From the NCBI GenBank assembly GCA_041401985.1, contig JAWKTE010000012.1, forward strand, positions 79,826-143,825: a stretch of DNA of 64,000 nucleotides. The letters are read 5' to 3'. Positions 32,042 to 40,838 of this stretch are shown piece by piece. The first letter of the stretch is position 1. Each line of letters opens with the position of its first letter. Position numbers and translations under genes: made by a program. The notes under the pieces are model-generated. The model was not told the DNA's origin and searched no databases. It worked only from the letters and a program-made list of their open reading frames with translations. This DNA comes from JACKHA01 sp041401985 (GTDB lineage Bacteria > Planctomycetota > Phycisphaerae > Phycisphaerales > UBA1924).

Positions 32042-34669
32042 TCAGTTCGAATTGGGGACGACGTCAACGGGGCGCGCGGCTCCGGCATGGTCCAACCCGC
32101 CGGTGGTGATCGAGCCGTCGCGATTGATTTCGACCCAGACGGCACCGTGGGTGGCGGTGTCGATCCACGCGGCGGCGGCGATGGACTCGGGCCAGCGCGG
32201 GTCGTCGCGGCGGCGGAGGCCGACGCGGGTGCGTCCGGTTGATTGCACGATGACGGCGGGGGCGACGGTCTCGACCAGGGCCGCGGCTTCGCGTGTGTAC
32301 GAGCCGTGGTGCGGGGCCTCGATCACGTCGGCGGCGAGGCGGTCGCGGGCGTCGGGCGTGAGCAGGCTGGCGATGGCGCGGGCCTGGATGTCGCCGGTCA
32401 TGAGCAGGTGCCGCGGGCCGGCGTCGGTGTTGACGCGGATGCGGGCGACGAGGGACTGGTCGTTGGCGGGCCAGGACGCGGCGGCGTCGGGATCGGGCCA
32501 GAGGAACTCGATGTCGGCGTCGGCGAGGCGGAGGCGGTCGCCGGCGGCGACTTCGACGATCTCGATGTTGTGGCGGCGGAGCAGCGCGAGGAACGCCGCG
32601 CTCGCGCCGGTCGGGCGGCGGGCCGCGTCGGCGGTGAGCAGCGGCGAGACGAGGACGCGCCGGACGCCCAGTCGCCACGCGGCGTCGGGCAGGGCGTTGT
32701 AGTGATCGAAGTTGGCGTGCGTGATGATGGCGGTGCGGATGGGCGGCGTGCCCAGGGCGCGGACCGCGCCGGGGATGCGAACCTCGCCCGCGCCGGCCCA
32801 GGACGCGCCGCAGTCCCAAAGGATGGCTTCGGAGCCGGAGCGGATGACGTGGCAGGTGGCGTCGCCGACGTCGAGGGTGTCGAGGCGGAGGGCGACGTGC
32901 CGGCCGGGCGGGCGGGCGACGGTGATCGAGATGGCGAGCCATGCGCCGAGGGCGAGGGCGAGGGACCATGTGGCGAGCGTGCCGATGCGCGGGCCATGGA
33001 GGGGCAAGGTCCATCGCCCGCGTGTGAGGAGCCAGAGCACGCCGACGCTCGCGGCCCCGCCCCAGGCGAGCGGGATGCTGCCGGTGGCCAGCGACGCACC
33101 GGGCAGCGTGTCGAGCGTGTCGACGCACCAGAGCGTCGCGGATGCGAGCGGTTCGAGCGCTCGCCACAGGACTTCCGCGCCGGGCACGAGCGTCGAGAGC
33201 AGCAGCACCAGGAACCCCGCGAGCATCAGCAGCGACACGGGCACGCCGACGATGAGCGAACTGATCGGCGCAAGCGGGGCGAGCAGGCCGACGCGGGCGG
33301 CGATCCAGGGCGAGGCGACGGCCCAGGCGAGCAGGCTGGCGGAGGCGGCGTGCTTCGCAGGATCGAGAGCGCGTCGCCACCACGAGCGGCGGATGCCCAC
33401 ATCGCCCAGCGGCGAGGGTGCGCCCCACAGACGCCGGTGGAACGCACGTCCGCCGCCCAGCAGCACGCCGGTGACGCCGAACGACAACTGGAACCCGAGC
33501 GAGAAGAGGTCCATCGGGCGGAACAGCAGCATGATGACGGCTGTCCACGCGAGGATGGCCACGCCGTCGTAGCGCCGCCCGAGGGCGTCGGCGAGCAGCA
33601 CCGCCAGGACCATGACGCCCGAGCGGATGATCGGGGCCTCGGCGGGCACGACGAGCATGTAGAGCAGGACCGCGCCGGCGGCGAGCAACGGCTCCATCGC
33701 GCCGAAATCGCCCAGCAGGCGCAGGGCCAGCAGCGTGGCCCAGGCGAGCATCGCCATGTGCACGCCGGAGATGGCCAGGACGTGGGCCAGGCCGATGCGC
33801 TGGAAGGTGGTGGCGATGGCGCGGCCTTCTTCTTCCTCGGCGCCGAGCAGGAGCGAGCCGGCCATGGCGCGGGCGCGGGGATTTTGGATGTGCTCGAGAC
33901 CGGCGCGGGCGCGGGCGTGGAGCCAGGCGCGGGCCTCGCGGAGGGGTGTGAGGGCGAGGTCGGCGAGGGCGGGTGTTGATGCGGCGACCTCAAGGAGTTG
34001 TTCGTCGGGCACGCTGAGGGTGCCGACGACGGCCCGCTGCGCGGACCAGAGGCGCGAGTCTCCCTGGCCCGGGTTGGTCGGGGCCGGCGGCGCGGCGGCG
34101 ATGCCCGAGACGCGGACGCGTCGCCCGATCGGGGCTTCGACGTCGCGGGCGGCGAACACGATGAGGCGGCCCGACGCGGTTCGCCACGCGCCGTCGGCGC
34201 CTTGCACGCGGCGGAGGTCGAGCGTGAGGCGTGTTGAGGGGCCGACGATGGCGAACTCGGCCAGCGAGCCGCGGGGGGTCTGGCGCTGGGGCGGCTCGAT
34301 GACGACGCCCTCGACGCGGAGCAGGACCTCGGCCGGGGCGGGAGGGAGGCGGAGGCGGTCGCGGGGCGACTCGACGACGCGGAATGTGAACCAGCCCGCG
34401 GCGAGCAGCGTCGCGGTCAGGGCGAGCAGCGCGGCGCAGAGGCGGCCGCGCGTGAGGCCCGTGGCGGCCCCGAAGAGCAGCGACGCGCCGAACCACACGC
34501 CGGAAGCGATCGGGCGGTTGAGGACCGCACGCAGTTCGAGCACGCCCACGAAGCCGAGGGCGACGCAGGCGACGGCGGCGAGTGCGCGGACGCGGGCCGC
34601 GGCGACGGCGCGATCGGATCGCGCGTCGTCTGCTTGCCGCCCTGGCACTGGTGCAACCGCGGGGTCCAC
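32042..34669 (-). CDS. comEC: ComEC/Rec2 family DNA-uptake protein
   Basis: 875 residues. N-terminal membrane segments with a soluble DUF4131-type domain, then the competence domain (HVLAISGVHMAMLAWATLLA; SGVMVLAVLLADALGRRYDG; DLFSLGFQLSFGVTGVLLGG) forming the DNA channel, and a C-terminal beta-lactamase-like domain from about residue 605 (LRLDTLDVGDATCHVIRSGS; ILWDCGAS; IITHANFDHYNALPD; IEAPHHGSYT). In the metal site the usual H-x-H-x-D-H is H-A-N-F-D-H, so one His is replaced by Asn, as in many ComEC proteins. GTG 34669 is used; no promoter box was found before it. It would import single-stranded DNA during transformation. Confidence 0.9.
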   Translation of the reverse strand: MDPAVAPVPGRQADDARSDRAVAAARVRALAAVACVALGFVGVLELRAVLNRPIASGVWFGASLLFGAATGLTRGRLCAALLALTATLLAAGWFTFRVVESPRDRLRLPPAPAEVLLRVEGVVIEPPQRQTPRGSLAEFAIVGPSTRLTLDLRRVQGADGAWRTASGRLIVFAARDVEAPIGRRVRVSGIAAAPPAPTNPGQGDSRLWSAQRAVVGTLSVPDEQLLEVAASTPALADLALTPLREARAWLHARARAGLEHIQNPRARAMAGSLLLGAEEEEGRAIATTFQRIGLAHVLAISGVHMAMLAWATLLALRLLGDFGAMEPLLAAGAVLLYMLVVPAEAPIIRSGVMVLAVLLADALGRRYDGVAILAWTAVIMLLFRPMDLFSLGFQLSFGVTGVLLGGGRAFHRRLWGAPSPLGDVGIRRSWWRRALDPAKHAASASLLAWAVASPWIAARVGLLAPLAPISSLIVGVPVSLLMLAGFLVLLLSTLVPGAEVLWRALEPLASATLWCVDTLDTLPGASLATGSIPLAWGGAASVGVLWLLTRGRWTLPLHGPRIGTLATWSLALALGAWLAISITVARPPGRHVALRLDTLDVGDATCHVIRSGSEAILWDCGASWAGAGEVRIPGAVRALGTPPIRTAIITHANFDHYNALPDAAWRLGVRRVLVSPLLTADAARRPTGASAAFLALLRRHNIEIVEVAAGDRLRLADADIEFLWPDPDAAASWPANDQSLVARIRVNTDAGPRHLLMTGDIQARAIASLLTPDARDRLAADVIEAPHHGSYTREAAALVETVAPAVIVQSTGRTRVGLRRRDDPRWPESIAAAAWIDTATHGAVWVEINRDGSITTGGLDHAGAARPVDVVPNSN

Positions 34670-34764
34670 GGGCTGCAGCGTCCCAGAGGCGGGGCCGCGG
34701 CGTCAAGCGACAGATCTGGGGACCTTGGGCGCCTGCGCCGGCGGGTCCGCCCGCTTGCGACTCC

Positions 34765-34770
34765 TATGCT
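34765..34770 (+). promoter_or_regulatory. Possible -10 box of sat
   Basis: TATGCT about 75 nt before the ATG of sat, in the divergent comEC-sat gap. No clear -35. Confidence 0.4.
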
Positions 34771-34845
34771 TGCTCCCGCTCGCCCGGTTCACCTCGCGGG
34801 GCGGGCCATCCAGCCCAGATTCACAGTTCTCGAACGGAGCACGAC

Positions 34846-36015
34846 ATGTCCGGCCTCATCTCTCCCCACGGCGGCACCCTGGTCAACCGCGTTGTTTCCT
34901 CCGACGCCGCGGGCAAACTGGAGGGGGAGGCCAAGTCGTTGCCTCGCATCGACCTGACGCCGAAGCAGTCGTGCGACCTGGAACTGATCGGCGTGGGCGG
35001 GTTCAGCCCGCTGATCGGATTCATGGGCCAGGCGGACTTCGAGAGCGTGTGCCAGAAGATGACGCTGGCCAGCGGCGTGCCGTGGTCGATCCCGATCCTG
35101 CTGTCGGTGGCGAAGGACAAGGCCCCGTCGGCGGGGCAGCGGGTGGCGCTGTATGCCCCGAACGGGCGGCTGCAGGGCGTGATGAGCGTGACCGAGACGT
35201 TCGCCCACGACAAAAAACTCGAGATCCCAAGCGTGTTCCGGACCGAGGACGCGGCCCACCCGGGCGTGGCCCAGGTCGTTGCGGAGGGAGACACGTGCCT
35301 CGGCGGGCCGGTGGACGTGCTTCGCGTGTGCATGGACCCGGACGGGCCCGAAGCGTTCCTGGACCAGCGCCTGACGCCGGCCCAGGTCCGCAGCGCGTTC
35401 GAGCAGCGCGGCTGGAAGACCGTCGTGGCGTTCCAGACGCGCAACCCGATCCACCGGGCCCACGAGTATGTGTGCAAGTGCGCCCAGGAGATCTGCGACG
35501 GGCTGCTGATCCACCCGCTGGTGGGCGAGACCAAGAAGGGCGACATCCCGGCGGACGTGCGGATGGTCGCGATCGACGCCCTGGTGAAGAAGTACTTCAA
35601 CCCGGCGACGACGATGGTGACGGTGCTGCCCGCGGCCATGCGGTACGCCGGGCCGCGCGAGGCGATCCACCACGCGATCATGCGGCGCAACTACGGCTGC
35701 TCGCACTTCATCGTGGGGCGGGACCACGCGGGCGTGGGCAACTACTACGGCACGTACGACGCCCAGAAGATCTTTGATGACGTCGACGGGGCGGCCCTGG
35801 GCATCCGCCCGTTCAAGTTCGAGCACACGGGCTACTCCAAGTCCTACGGCGGCATGGTCTCGGGCAAGACCTACCCGAAGATCGAGGGCGACATCGTGAA
35901 CCTCTCGGGCACCGCGGTGCGGGAGATGCTGGCCAAGGGCGAGCGCCCGCCGGCGGAGTTCACGCGGCCGGAGGTGGCGGACGTGCTGATCAACTGGGCG
36001 CGGTCGGTGGCGTGA
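34846..36015 (+). CDS. sat: Sulfate adenylyltransferase (ATP sulfurylase)
   Basis: 389 residues, the single-chain Sat type. It makes adenosine 5'-phosphosulfate from ATP and sulfate, the first step of sulfate assimilation or respiration. PUA-like N-terminal domain, then the nucleotide-binding motif QTRNPIHRAHEY (from about residue 197) and the second motif VGRDHAGVGNYYG (from about 290). The end (SGTAVREMLAKGERPPAEFT and RPEVADVL) is standard. ATG 34846 has CGGAG 7 nt upstream. No APS kinase or reductase is adjacent, so the use of APS is not shown. Confidence 0.94.
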   Translation: MSGLISPHGGTLVNRVVSSDAAGKLEGEAKSLPRIDLTPKQSCDLELIGVGGFSPLIGFMGQADFESVCQKMTLASGVPWSIPILLSVAKDKAPSAGQRVALYAPNGRLQGVMSVTETFAHDKKLEIPSVFRTEDAAHPGVAQVVAEGDTCLGGPVDVLRVCMDPDGPEAFLDQRLTPAQVRSAFEQRGWKTVVAFQTRNPIHRAHEYVCKCAQEICDGLLIHPLVGETKKGDIPADVRMVAIDALVKKYFNPATTMVTVLPAAMRYAGPREAIHHAIMRRNYGCSHFIVGRDHAGVGNYYGTYDAQKIFDDVDGAALGIRPFKFEHTGYSKSYGGMVSGKTYPKIEGDIVNLSGTAVREMLAKGERPPAEFTRPEVADVLINWARSVA

Positions 36016-36174
36016 ATCTGGCGACCGTGCTCCTGTGACGGGCACTGTTCGGAAACGTAACGGTTCGGGCGGGCACCGCTTCGATCGCCCTTCCGAGCGG
36101 GCGGGCCGTGCGGCGGCTCGGGCTGCGGCGGTGCGCGCGTGATTGCGGGCGCACGCGTTGCGTGCCGCCTCTGA

Positions 36175-36180
36175 TATGCT
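36175..36180 (+). promoter_or_regulatory. Possible -10 box of the TPR protein gene
   Basis: TATGCT about 50 nt before ATG 36230. Confidence 0.4.
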
Positions 36181-36229
36181 TGCCGACTGTGGAGTGCCCG
36201 GCATCCAGGACCAACCCGGAGACATGTGC

Positions 36230-37135
36230 ATGAACTTCCGTCAGATCCGGCCCCGCCGCGTGCTGGCGATCGCCGGCCTCGCAGTCGTGTCGATGGCGCC
36301 GGCGTTGCTGCAGTCCGGGTGCGACGTGCGGGTCACGCCGAGCGTGCGATCGAGTGCGGGAACCGGTGCGAACGCGAACAGCGCCCCGGATCTGCGCAAT
36401 CTGACGATCGAGCAGTATGAGGAGTTGCTCGCGACCCACACACGGTCGGGTGATCCCGAGGTGTGGTCGGTGATCCAGAATGAGCTCGGAAACGCGTGGT
36501 CCAACCTGGAAACGGGCGACCGCGCGGCGAACCTCTCGAAGGCACTGGAGTGCTACGAGGCAGCGCTGGAAGAGACGATGCGCGACACCCGCCCGGACGA
36601 CTGGGCGACGACGACAACGAACATCGGCAACACCTGGCAGGACTTGCCGGCGGAGGATCGCTCCGCGAATCTTGCCCGCGCGATCGAGTGCTACGAGTCG
36701 GCGTTGGAGGTGCACACGCGGGCCGACTATCCGCTGAAGTGGGCGAGCACGCAGAACAATCTGGGTCTGGCGTGGCGGCGGCTGCGCACGGGCGACCGAG
36801 CGGAGAACCTGGAACGGGCGATCGCGTGCTTGCAGGGCGCGATGCAGGTCCAGACCCGCCAGGCCGACCCTTTGGGCTGGGCCCGAGCGCAGGTCAACCT
36901 CGGCGCGACACTGCTGACGCTTGTGGAGCAGCCGGGCAGGGCCGAGCCGGGCCTCATTCGAAGCGGGATCGGATGCTTCAAGGCCGCACTGCTCGTGTTC
37001 ACGGCGGCCGAACATCCCGAACGCTTTGCCGAGATCAGCGACGCCCTCGCGCAAGAGCGGCAGCGCTATGAGGCTTTCAACCTCCACACCGGCCCGGGGG
37101 GAGTTCCGTTCGACGAGATTCCCGCGGCGCAATAA
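36230..37135 (+). CDS. Exported TPR-repeat protein
   Basis: 301 residues. A signal sequence (MNFRQIRPRRVLAIAGLAVV...) ends ALLQSGC; Cys could be lipidated, but the -3 residue is Gln rather than Leu, so the lipobox is imperfect. Then four long TPR-like repeats of about 48 residues of the pattern W-x-x-x-x-N-x-L-G-x-A-W-x-x-L-x-x-G-D-R-A-x-N-L, the type found in CHAT-associated and kinesin-light-chain-like proteins. ATG 36230 fits GGAG 8 nt upstream better than the ATG at 36224. Role unknown; probably a periplasmic scaffold. Confidence 0.72.
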   Translation: MNFRQIRPRRVLAIAGLAVVSMAPALLQSGCDVRVTPSVRSSAGTGANANSAPDLRNLTIEQYEELLATHTRSGDPEVWSVIQNELGNAWSNLETGDRAANLSKALECYEAALEETMRDTRPDDWATTTTNIGNTWQDLPAEDRSANLARAIECYESALEVHTRADYPLKWASTQNNLGLAWRRLRTGDRAENLERAIACLQGAMQVQTRQADPLGWARAQVNLGATLLTLVEQPGRAEPGLIRSGIGCFKAALLVFTAAEHPERFAEISDALAQERQRYEAFNLHTGPGGVPFDEIPAAQ

Positions 37136-37284
37136 CGCAACCTGTCGACGGTCATCACAGGCGGCACCCGAAGTCGAGTTGCGCCGTGCGAGCCGGCGTT
37201 GGGGATCGGAGAACCGTCGGGCGGGCGATCGCACGCGCACCGCCGCCGCCGAAGCCGAGACTTCGGTCGGCGTGCAGGCGTCGG

Positions 37285-38931
37285 TCAGTGGGTGGACGAA
37301 CCGGCCGCCGCGTGGTCGTTATGGTGCTCGGCCGGGGCGGCGGGGGTTGGGGCGGAGCCGCGGGCCGGGGCGGCCTGGACGTAGGTGCCGGCTTCGAGGC
37401 TCGACTCCATCGGGCCGTTGGCGAGGAACACCAGGGAGAGCACGCCGCCGGCCGAGAGCATGGCGGCCAGGCGCCGGGCCCAGAAGGGGTTGTCGCGCAG
37501 GGCGGGGGCGCTGTCGTCGCGGGACTCGAGCAATGGGACGGCGGCCAGGCGGAGGTAGTAGAACGCCGCGACCGCCGAGTTCAGGCCCAGGATGATGACC
37601 AGGACGATCTCGCCCGCGGAGATGCCCGCGGTGAACAGCGGCAGTTTGCCCCAGAACCCGAGCGTGAAGGGCAGGCCCAGGAGGCTCAGCGAGCAGATGA
37701 CCATGCACCAGCCCAGCAGCGGGCGGGTGCGGCACAGGCCGCGGATGTCGTCGATGTGGTCGGCCTCGGCGGGGTCGGCGTCGGCGTCCTTGGGCGCGTG
37801 CTCGAGGCAGGCCAGCACGGCGAACACGCCCAGGTTCATCACGCCGTAGCACAGAAGATAGAACAGCACGGCGGCGACGCCCGAGGAGGTGAACTCGGAC
37901 CCGGGGCCGACGACCAGGCCCACGAGCATGTAGCCGGAGTGGGCGACGGACGAGTAGGCCAGGATGCGCTTGACGCTGGACTGGATCAGGGCGAGCGTGT
38001 TGCCAACGGTCATGGTGATGGCGGCGAGCACCCACAGGGTGATGCGGGCGAACTCGGGCAGCGATGAGCCTGCGCCGCCTTCCCCGCCCGGGGCCGAGTG
38101 TCCGCCGACGTGCGACCAGCCGAGCGTGCCGACGAGCAGCAGGAGCGTGATGAAGCCGGCGGTCTTGGGCACGAAGGCCAGGAAGGCGGAGATGGGCGAG
38201 GACGCGCCCTGGTAGACGTCGGCGGTGTAGAAGTGCATGGGGACGGCGGCGATCTTGAAGGCGACGCCGACGATGGCCAGCAGGACGCCGGCGGCGGCGA
38301 TGTCGTTGATCCCTCCGGCGGCGGACTGGGCGGCGAAGGTGGCGGCGATCTGGTTCAGGTTGGTCGAACCGGTGCCGCCGTAGATGAGGGCGAAGCCGTA
38401 GAGGAACATGGCGGCCCCGAGGGCGCCGAGGAAGAAGTACTTGACGCCGGCCTCCTGGGAGCGTGTGCCCCGGGTGGACATGACGACCATGACGTAGGTC
38501 GGGAGGCTGGTCAGTTCGAGGGCCAGGAAGAGCCAGATGAGATTGGGCGAGGCGGGCACGAGCATCGCGCCGGTGAGGCTGAACAGGAAGAGCGCCCAGA
38601 ACTCGGCCCGGTTCATGCGGAGCGCGTCGTAGGGGCGGCCCTGGGCGACGGCGGCTTCCTCGGCCCGGTCCACCGTGCCGACGCCCAGCAGCATCAGCAT
38701 GATGCCGACGATGGCGATGAGGCCCTTGGAGAAGGGGATGAGGTAGGGGAAGACCGAGTCGGCCGGGGGCGTGTTGGAGGCGAGCAGGCCCGCGACGAGC
38801 AGCGTGGCGAACACGATCATCCACGTCTGGTTGCGGGTGTTGGCGTCGCGTGAGAGGCCGACGACCATCGTCAGGCAGGTGCCGACGAACATGGCGCACT
38901 CGGGGAGCATGTAGGGGAGCATCTGGTTCAC
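37285..38931 (-). CDS. nuoN: NADH-quinone oxidoreductase subunit N
   Basis: 548 residues, about 14 membrane segments. Antiporter-like proton-pumping subunit. Family marks: FLALELTSLPTYVMVVM (the TM5 Glu), GVKYFFLGALGAAMFLYGFA (the TM7-region Lys), VAFKIAAVPMHFYTADVYQG and VGNTLALIQSSVKRILAYSS. The GTG start overlaps the nuoM stop (GTGA), so translation is coupled. The C-terminus ends in a His/Ala-rich tail (PAEHHNDHAAAGSSTH). Last gene of the nuoJKLMN run. Confidence 0.94.
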   Translation of the reverse strand: MNQMLPYMLPECAMFVGTCLTMVVGLSRDANTRNQTWMIVFATLLVAGLLASNTPPADSVFPYLIPFSKGLIAIVGIMLMLLGVGTVDRAEEAAVAQGRPYDALRMNRAEFWALFLFSLTGAMLVPASPNLIWLFLALELTSLPTYVMVVMSTRGTRSQEAGVKYFFLGALGAAMFLYGFALIYGGTGSTNLNQIAATFAAQSAAGGINDIAAAGVLLAIVGVAFKIAAVPMHFYTADVYQGASSPISAFLAFVPKTAGFITLLLLVGTLGWSHVGGHSAPGGEGGAGSSLPEFARITLWVLAAITMTVGNTLALIQSSVKRILAYSSVAHSGYMLVGLVVGPGSEFTSSGVAAVLFYLLCYGVMNLGVFAVLACLEHAPKDADADPAEADHIDDIRGLCRTRPLLGWCMVICSLSLLGLPFTLGFWGKLPLFTAGISAGEIVLVIILGLNSAVAAFYYLRLAAVPLLESRDDSAPALRDNPFWARRLAAMLSAGGVLSLVFLANGPMESSLEAGTYVQAAPARGSAPTPAAPAEHHNDHAAAGSSTH

Positions 38932-40652
38932 TGCTCACCCTCCGGCGTCGAGTGCGGCGCGAGCACAACGGGGGCCGCGGCGTGGGCCGGCGCGGACGGC
39001 GTCGTGCGCGTCGGACCGTGCGAGGGCGCCTCGCGGTGGTCGATCACCAGACGCACGGTCTGGTTCACGGGGGCTTCGAGGATGGCCATGACCGGCTGCG
39101 GGAACAGGCCCAGGGCGATGCAGAGCACCGCGAGCGGGGCGAGCACCGAGATCTCGCGGAAGGTCAGGTCGGTGGGCAGGTGGTCGTCGTCGTGCTTGTG
39201 GCCGCCCGCGTCGCCATCGCCATGCCCGTGGCCGCCGCCGTGCCCGTGGCTCGACGCGTGCTTGTGGGCCCCGCCCGGTAGCACCAGCGGGCCCCACACG
39301 ACCTTGCCGACCATGAACAGCAGGTAGATCGCGGCCACGACCATGCCGAAGCCGGCGAACAGGGCGTACCACGGCCCGAGCAGGCCGGGCGTGCCGGCGA
39401 CGTCGGGTCGCCCCCAGCCATCGCTGGACTGGAACGTGCCGAGCAGGCACAGGAACTCGGAGACGAACCCGTTCAGGCCCGGCAGGCCCACCGACGCCAT
39501 GGCGAAGAACACCATGAACGTCGCCCAGACCGGCATGCGGGACGCCAGGCCGCCCAGTTCGCGCATCGAGCGGGTGTGGTATCGCTCGTAGACCATGCCG
39601 ATCAGGAGGAACAGGGCGCCGGTCGACAGGCCGTGGTTGATCATGTACAGCACCGAGCCCTGTAGGCCGGTGGCGTTGATGGCGAGCATGCCCAGCACGC
39701 AGAAGCCAAGGTGGGCGACGGAGGAGTACGCGACGAGTTTCTTGACGTCGGTCTGGACCCAGCAGATCAGCCCGCCATACAGGATGCCGACGATGCAGAT
39801 GACGCCCAGCAGCGAGGCGTACTCGACGATCGCCGCCGGCGTGAAGGGCAGCACGAATCGGTACAGGCCGTAGGTGCCGAGTTTGAGCAGCACGCCCGCG
39901 AGCACGACCGAGCCGGCGGTGGGCGCCTCGGTGTGGGCCAGGGGCAGCCACGTGTGGAACGGGAACAGCGGGACCTTGACGCCGAAGCCCAGCAGCATCG
40001 CCCCCATGACCAGGGCCTGCTCGCGGAGCGACATGGCCCGCGCGGCCTCGCCGAGCGTGCCGATGTCCATGGTCCACAGGCCGGTGGTCTGGAAGGTGTG
40101 GACCACGACGTAGACCAGTCCCGCCAGAGCGACGATCGAGCCTGTGAACGTGTACAGGAAGAACTTGGTGGCCGCGGCCTTGCGATTCGACGAGCCGAAC
40201 AGGCTGATGAGCACGTACATCGGCACGAGCGTGAACTCAAAGCAGAGGTAGAACAGCACGAGGTCGCGGGCCATGAACACGCCGAACATCGCGCTCTGGA
40301 GGATGAGCAGCCAGGAATAGAACGTCTTCTCGTTCTCGCGGATGGCGGTGAAGGAGCCGAGCACGCAGATCGGGCCGAGCAGGCCGGTCAGGATGATCAG
40401 CAGCATCGAGACGCCGTCGACGCCGACCGAGAGCGACAGGCCCAGCGTCGGGAGCCACTCGAGCGTGGCCTCGTGCTGCATGTGGTGCGGGCGGGACCAG
40501 TCGAACAGGCCGGCGAGGAAGACCAGGGCGAACAGCGGCAGGATCATGCCGGCCAAGGCGACGCCCTTGGCGTGGCCGGACGGTCGCGAGGGGATCATGG
40601 CCGCGAAGACCAGCGGGATCAGCACAAGCGCGAGGAGGATGGCCCAGGTCAT
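38928..40652 (-). CDS. nuoM: NADH-quinone oxidoreductase subunit M
   Basis: 574 residues. Proton-pumping subunit with LFYLCFEFTLVPMYVLISL (TM5 Glu), GFGVKVPLFPFHTWLPLAHT (TM8 region) and VKKLVAYSSVAHLGFCVLGM. Residues about 457-494 form a His/Gly/Asp-rich stretch (HKHASSHGHGGGHGHGDG) between two late membrane segments, which is not part of the usual family. Position in the middle of the nuo operon is standard. Confidence 0.94.
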   Translation of the reverse strand: MTWAILLALVLIPLVFAAMIPSRPSGHAKGVALAGMILPLFALVFLAGLFDWSRPHHMQHEATLEWLPTLGLSLSVGVDGVSMLLIILTGLLGPICVLGSFTAIRENEKTFYSWLLILQSAMFGVFMARDLVLFYLCFEFTLVPMYVLISLFGSSNRKAAATKFFLYTFTGSIVALAGLVYVVVHTFQTTGLWTMDIGTLGEAARAMSLREQALVMGAMLLGFGVKVPLFPFHTWLPLAHTEAPTAGSVVLAGVLLKLGTYGLYRFVLPFTPAAIVEYASLLGVICIVGILYGGLICWVQTDVKKLVAYSSVAHLGFCVLGMLAINATGLQGSVLYMINHGLSTGALFLLIGMVYERYHTRSMRELGGLASRMPVWATFMVFFAMASVGLPGLNGFVSEFLCLLGTFQSSDGWGRPDVAGTPGLLGPWYALFAGFGMVVAAIYLLFMVGKVVWGPLVLPGGAHKHASSHGHGGGHGHGDGDAGGHKHDDDHLPTDLTFREISVLAPLAVLCIALGLFPQPVMAILEAPVNQTVRLVIDHREAPSHGPTRTTPSAPAHAAAPVVLAPHSTPEGEQ

Positions 40653-40838
40653 CGGGCGGCCTCCTTGTTGATCGGCGTGTTGGTCGCCGCGAGCGACGAA
40701 GCCGAACGCGCGTTTGCGGCGCTGGTGCGGATCGGGTTGGAGCAGAGGAGGGTCATGGGAGCGGGATGATGGTCAGGAAGGCATCGAGGCAGGAGGCACC
40801 AAGGCATCGAGTCGGAGACGGGGGCGATCGGGTCGGGT
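40653..40838. other. Gap between nuoL and nuoM
   Basis: 186 nt, the longest gap inside the nuo operon except that before nuoL. It contains two copies of AAGGCATCGAG. No gene seen. Confidence 0.4.
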
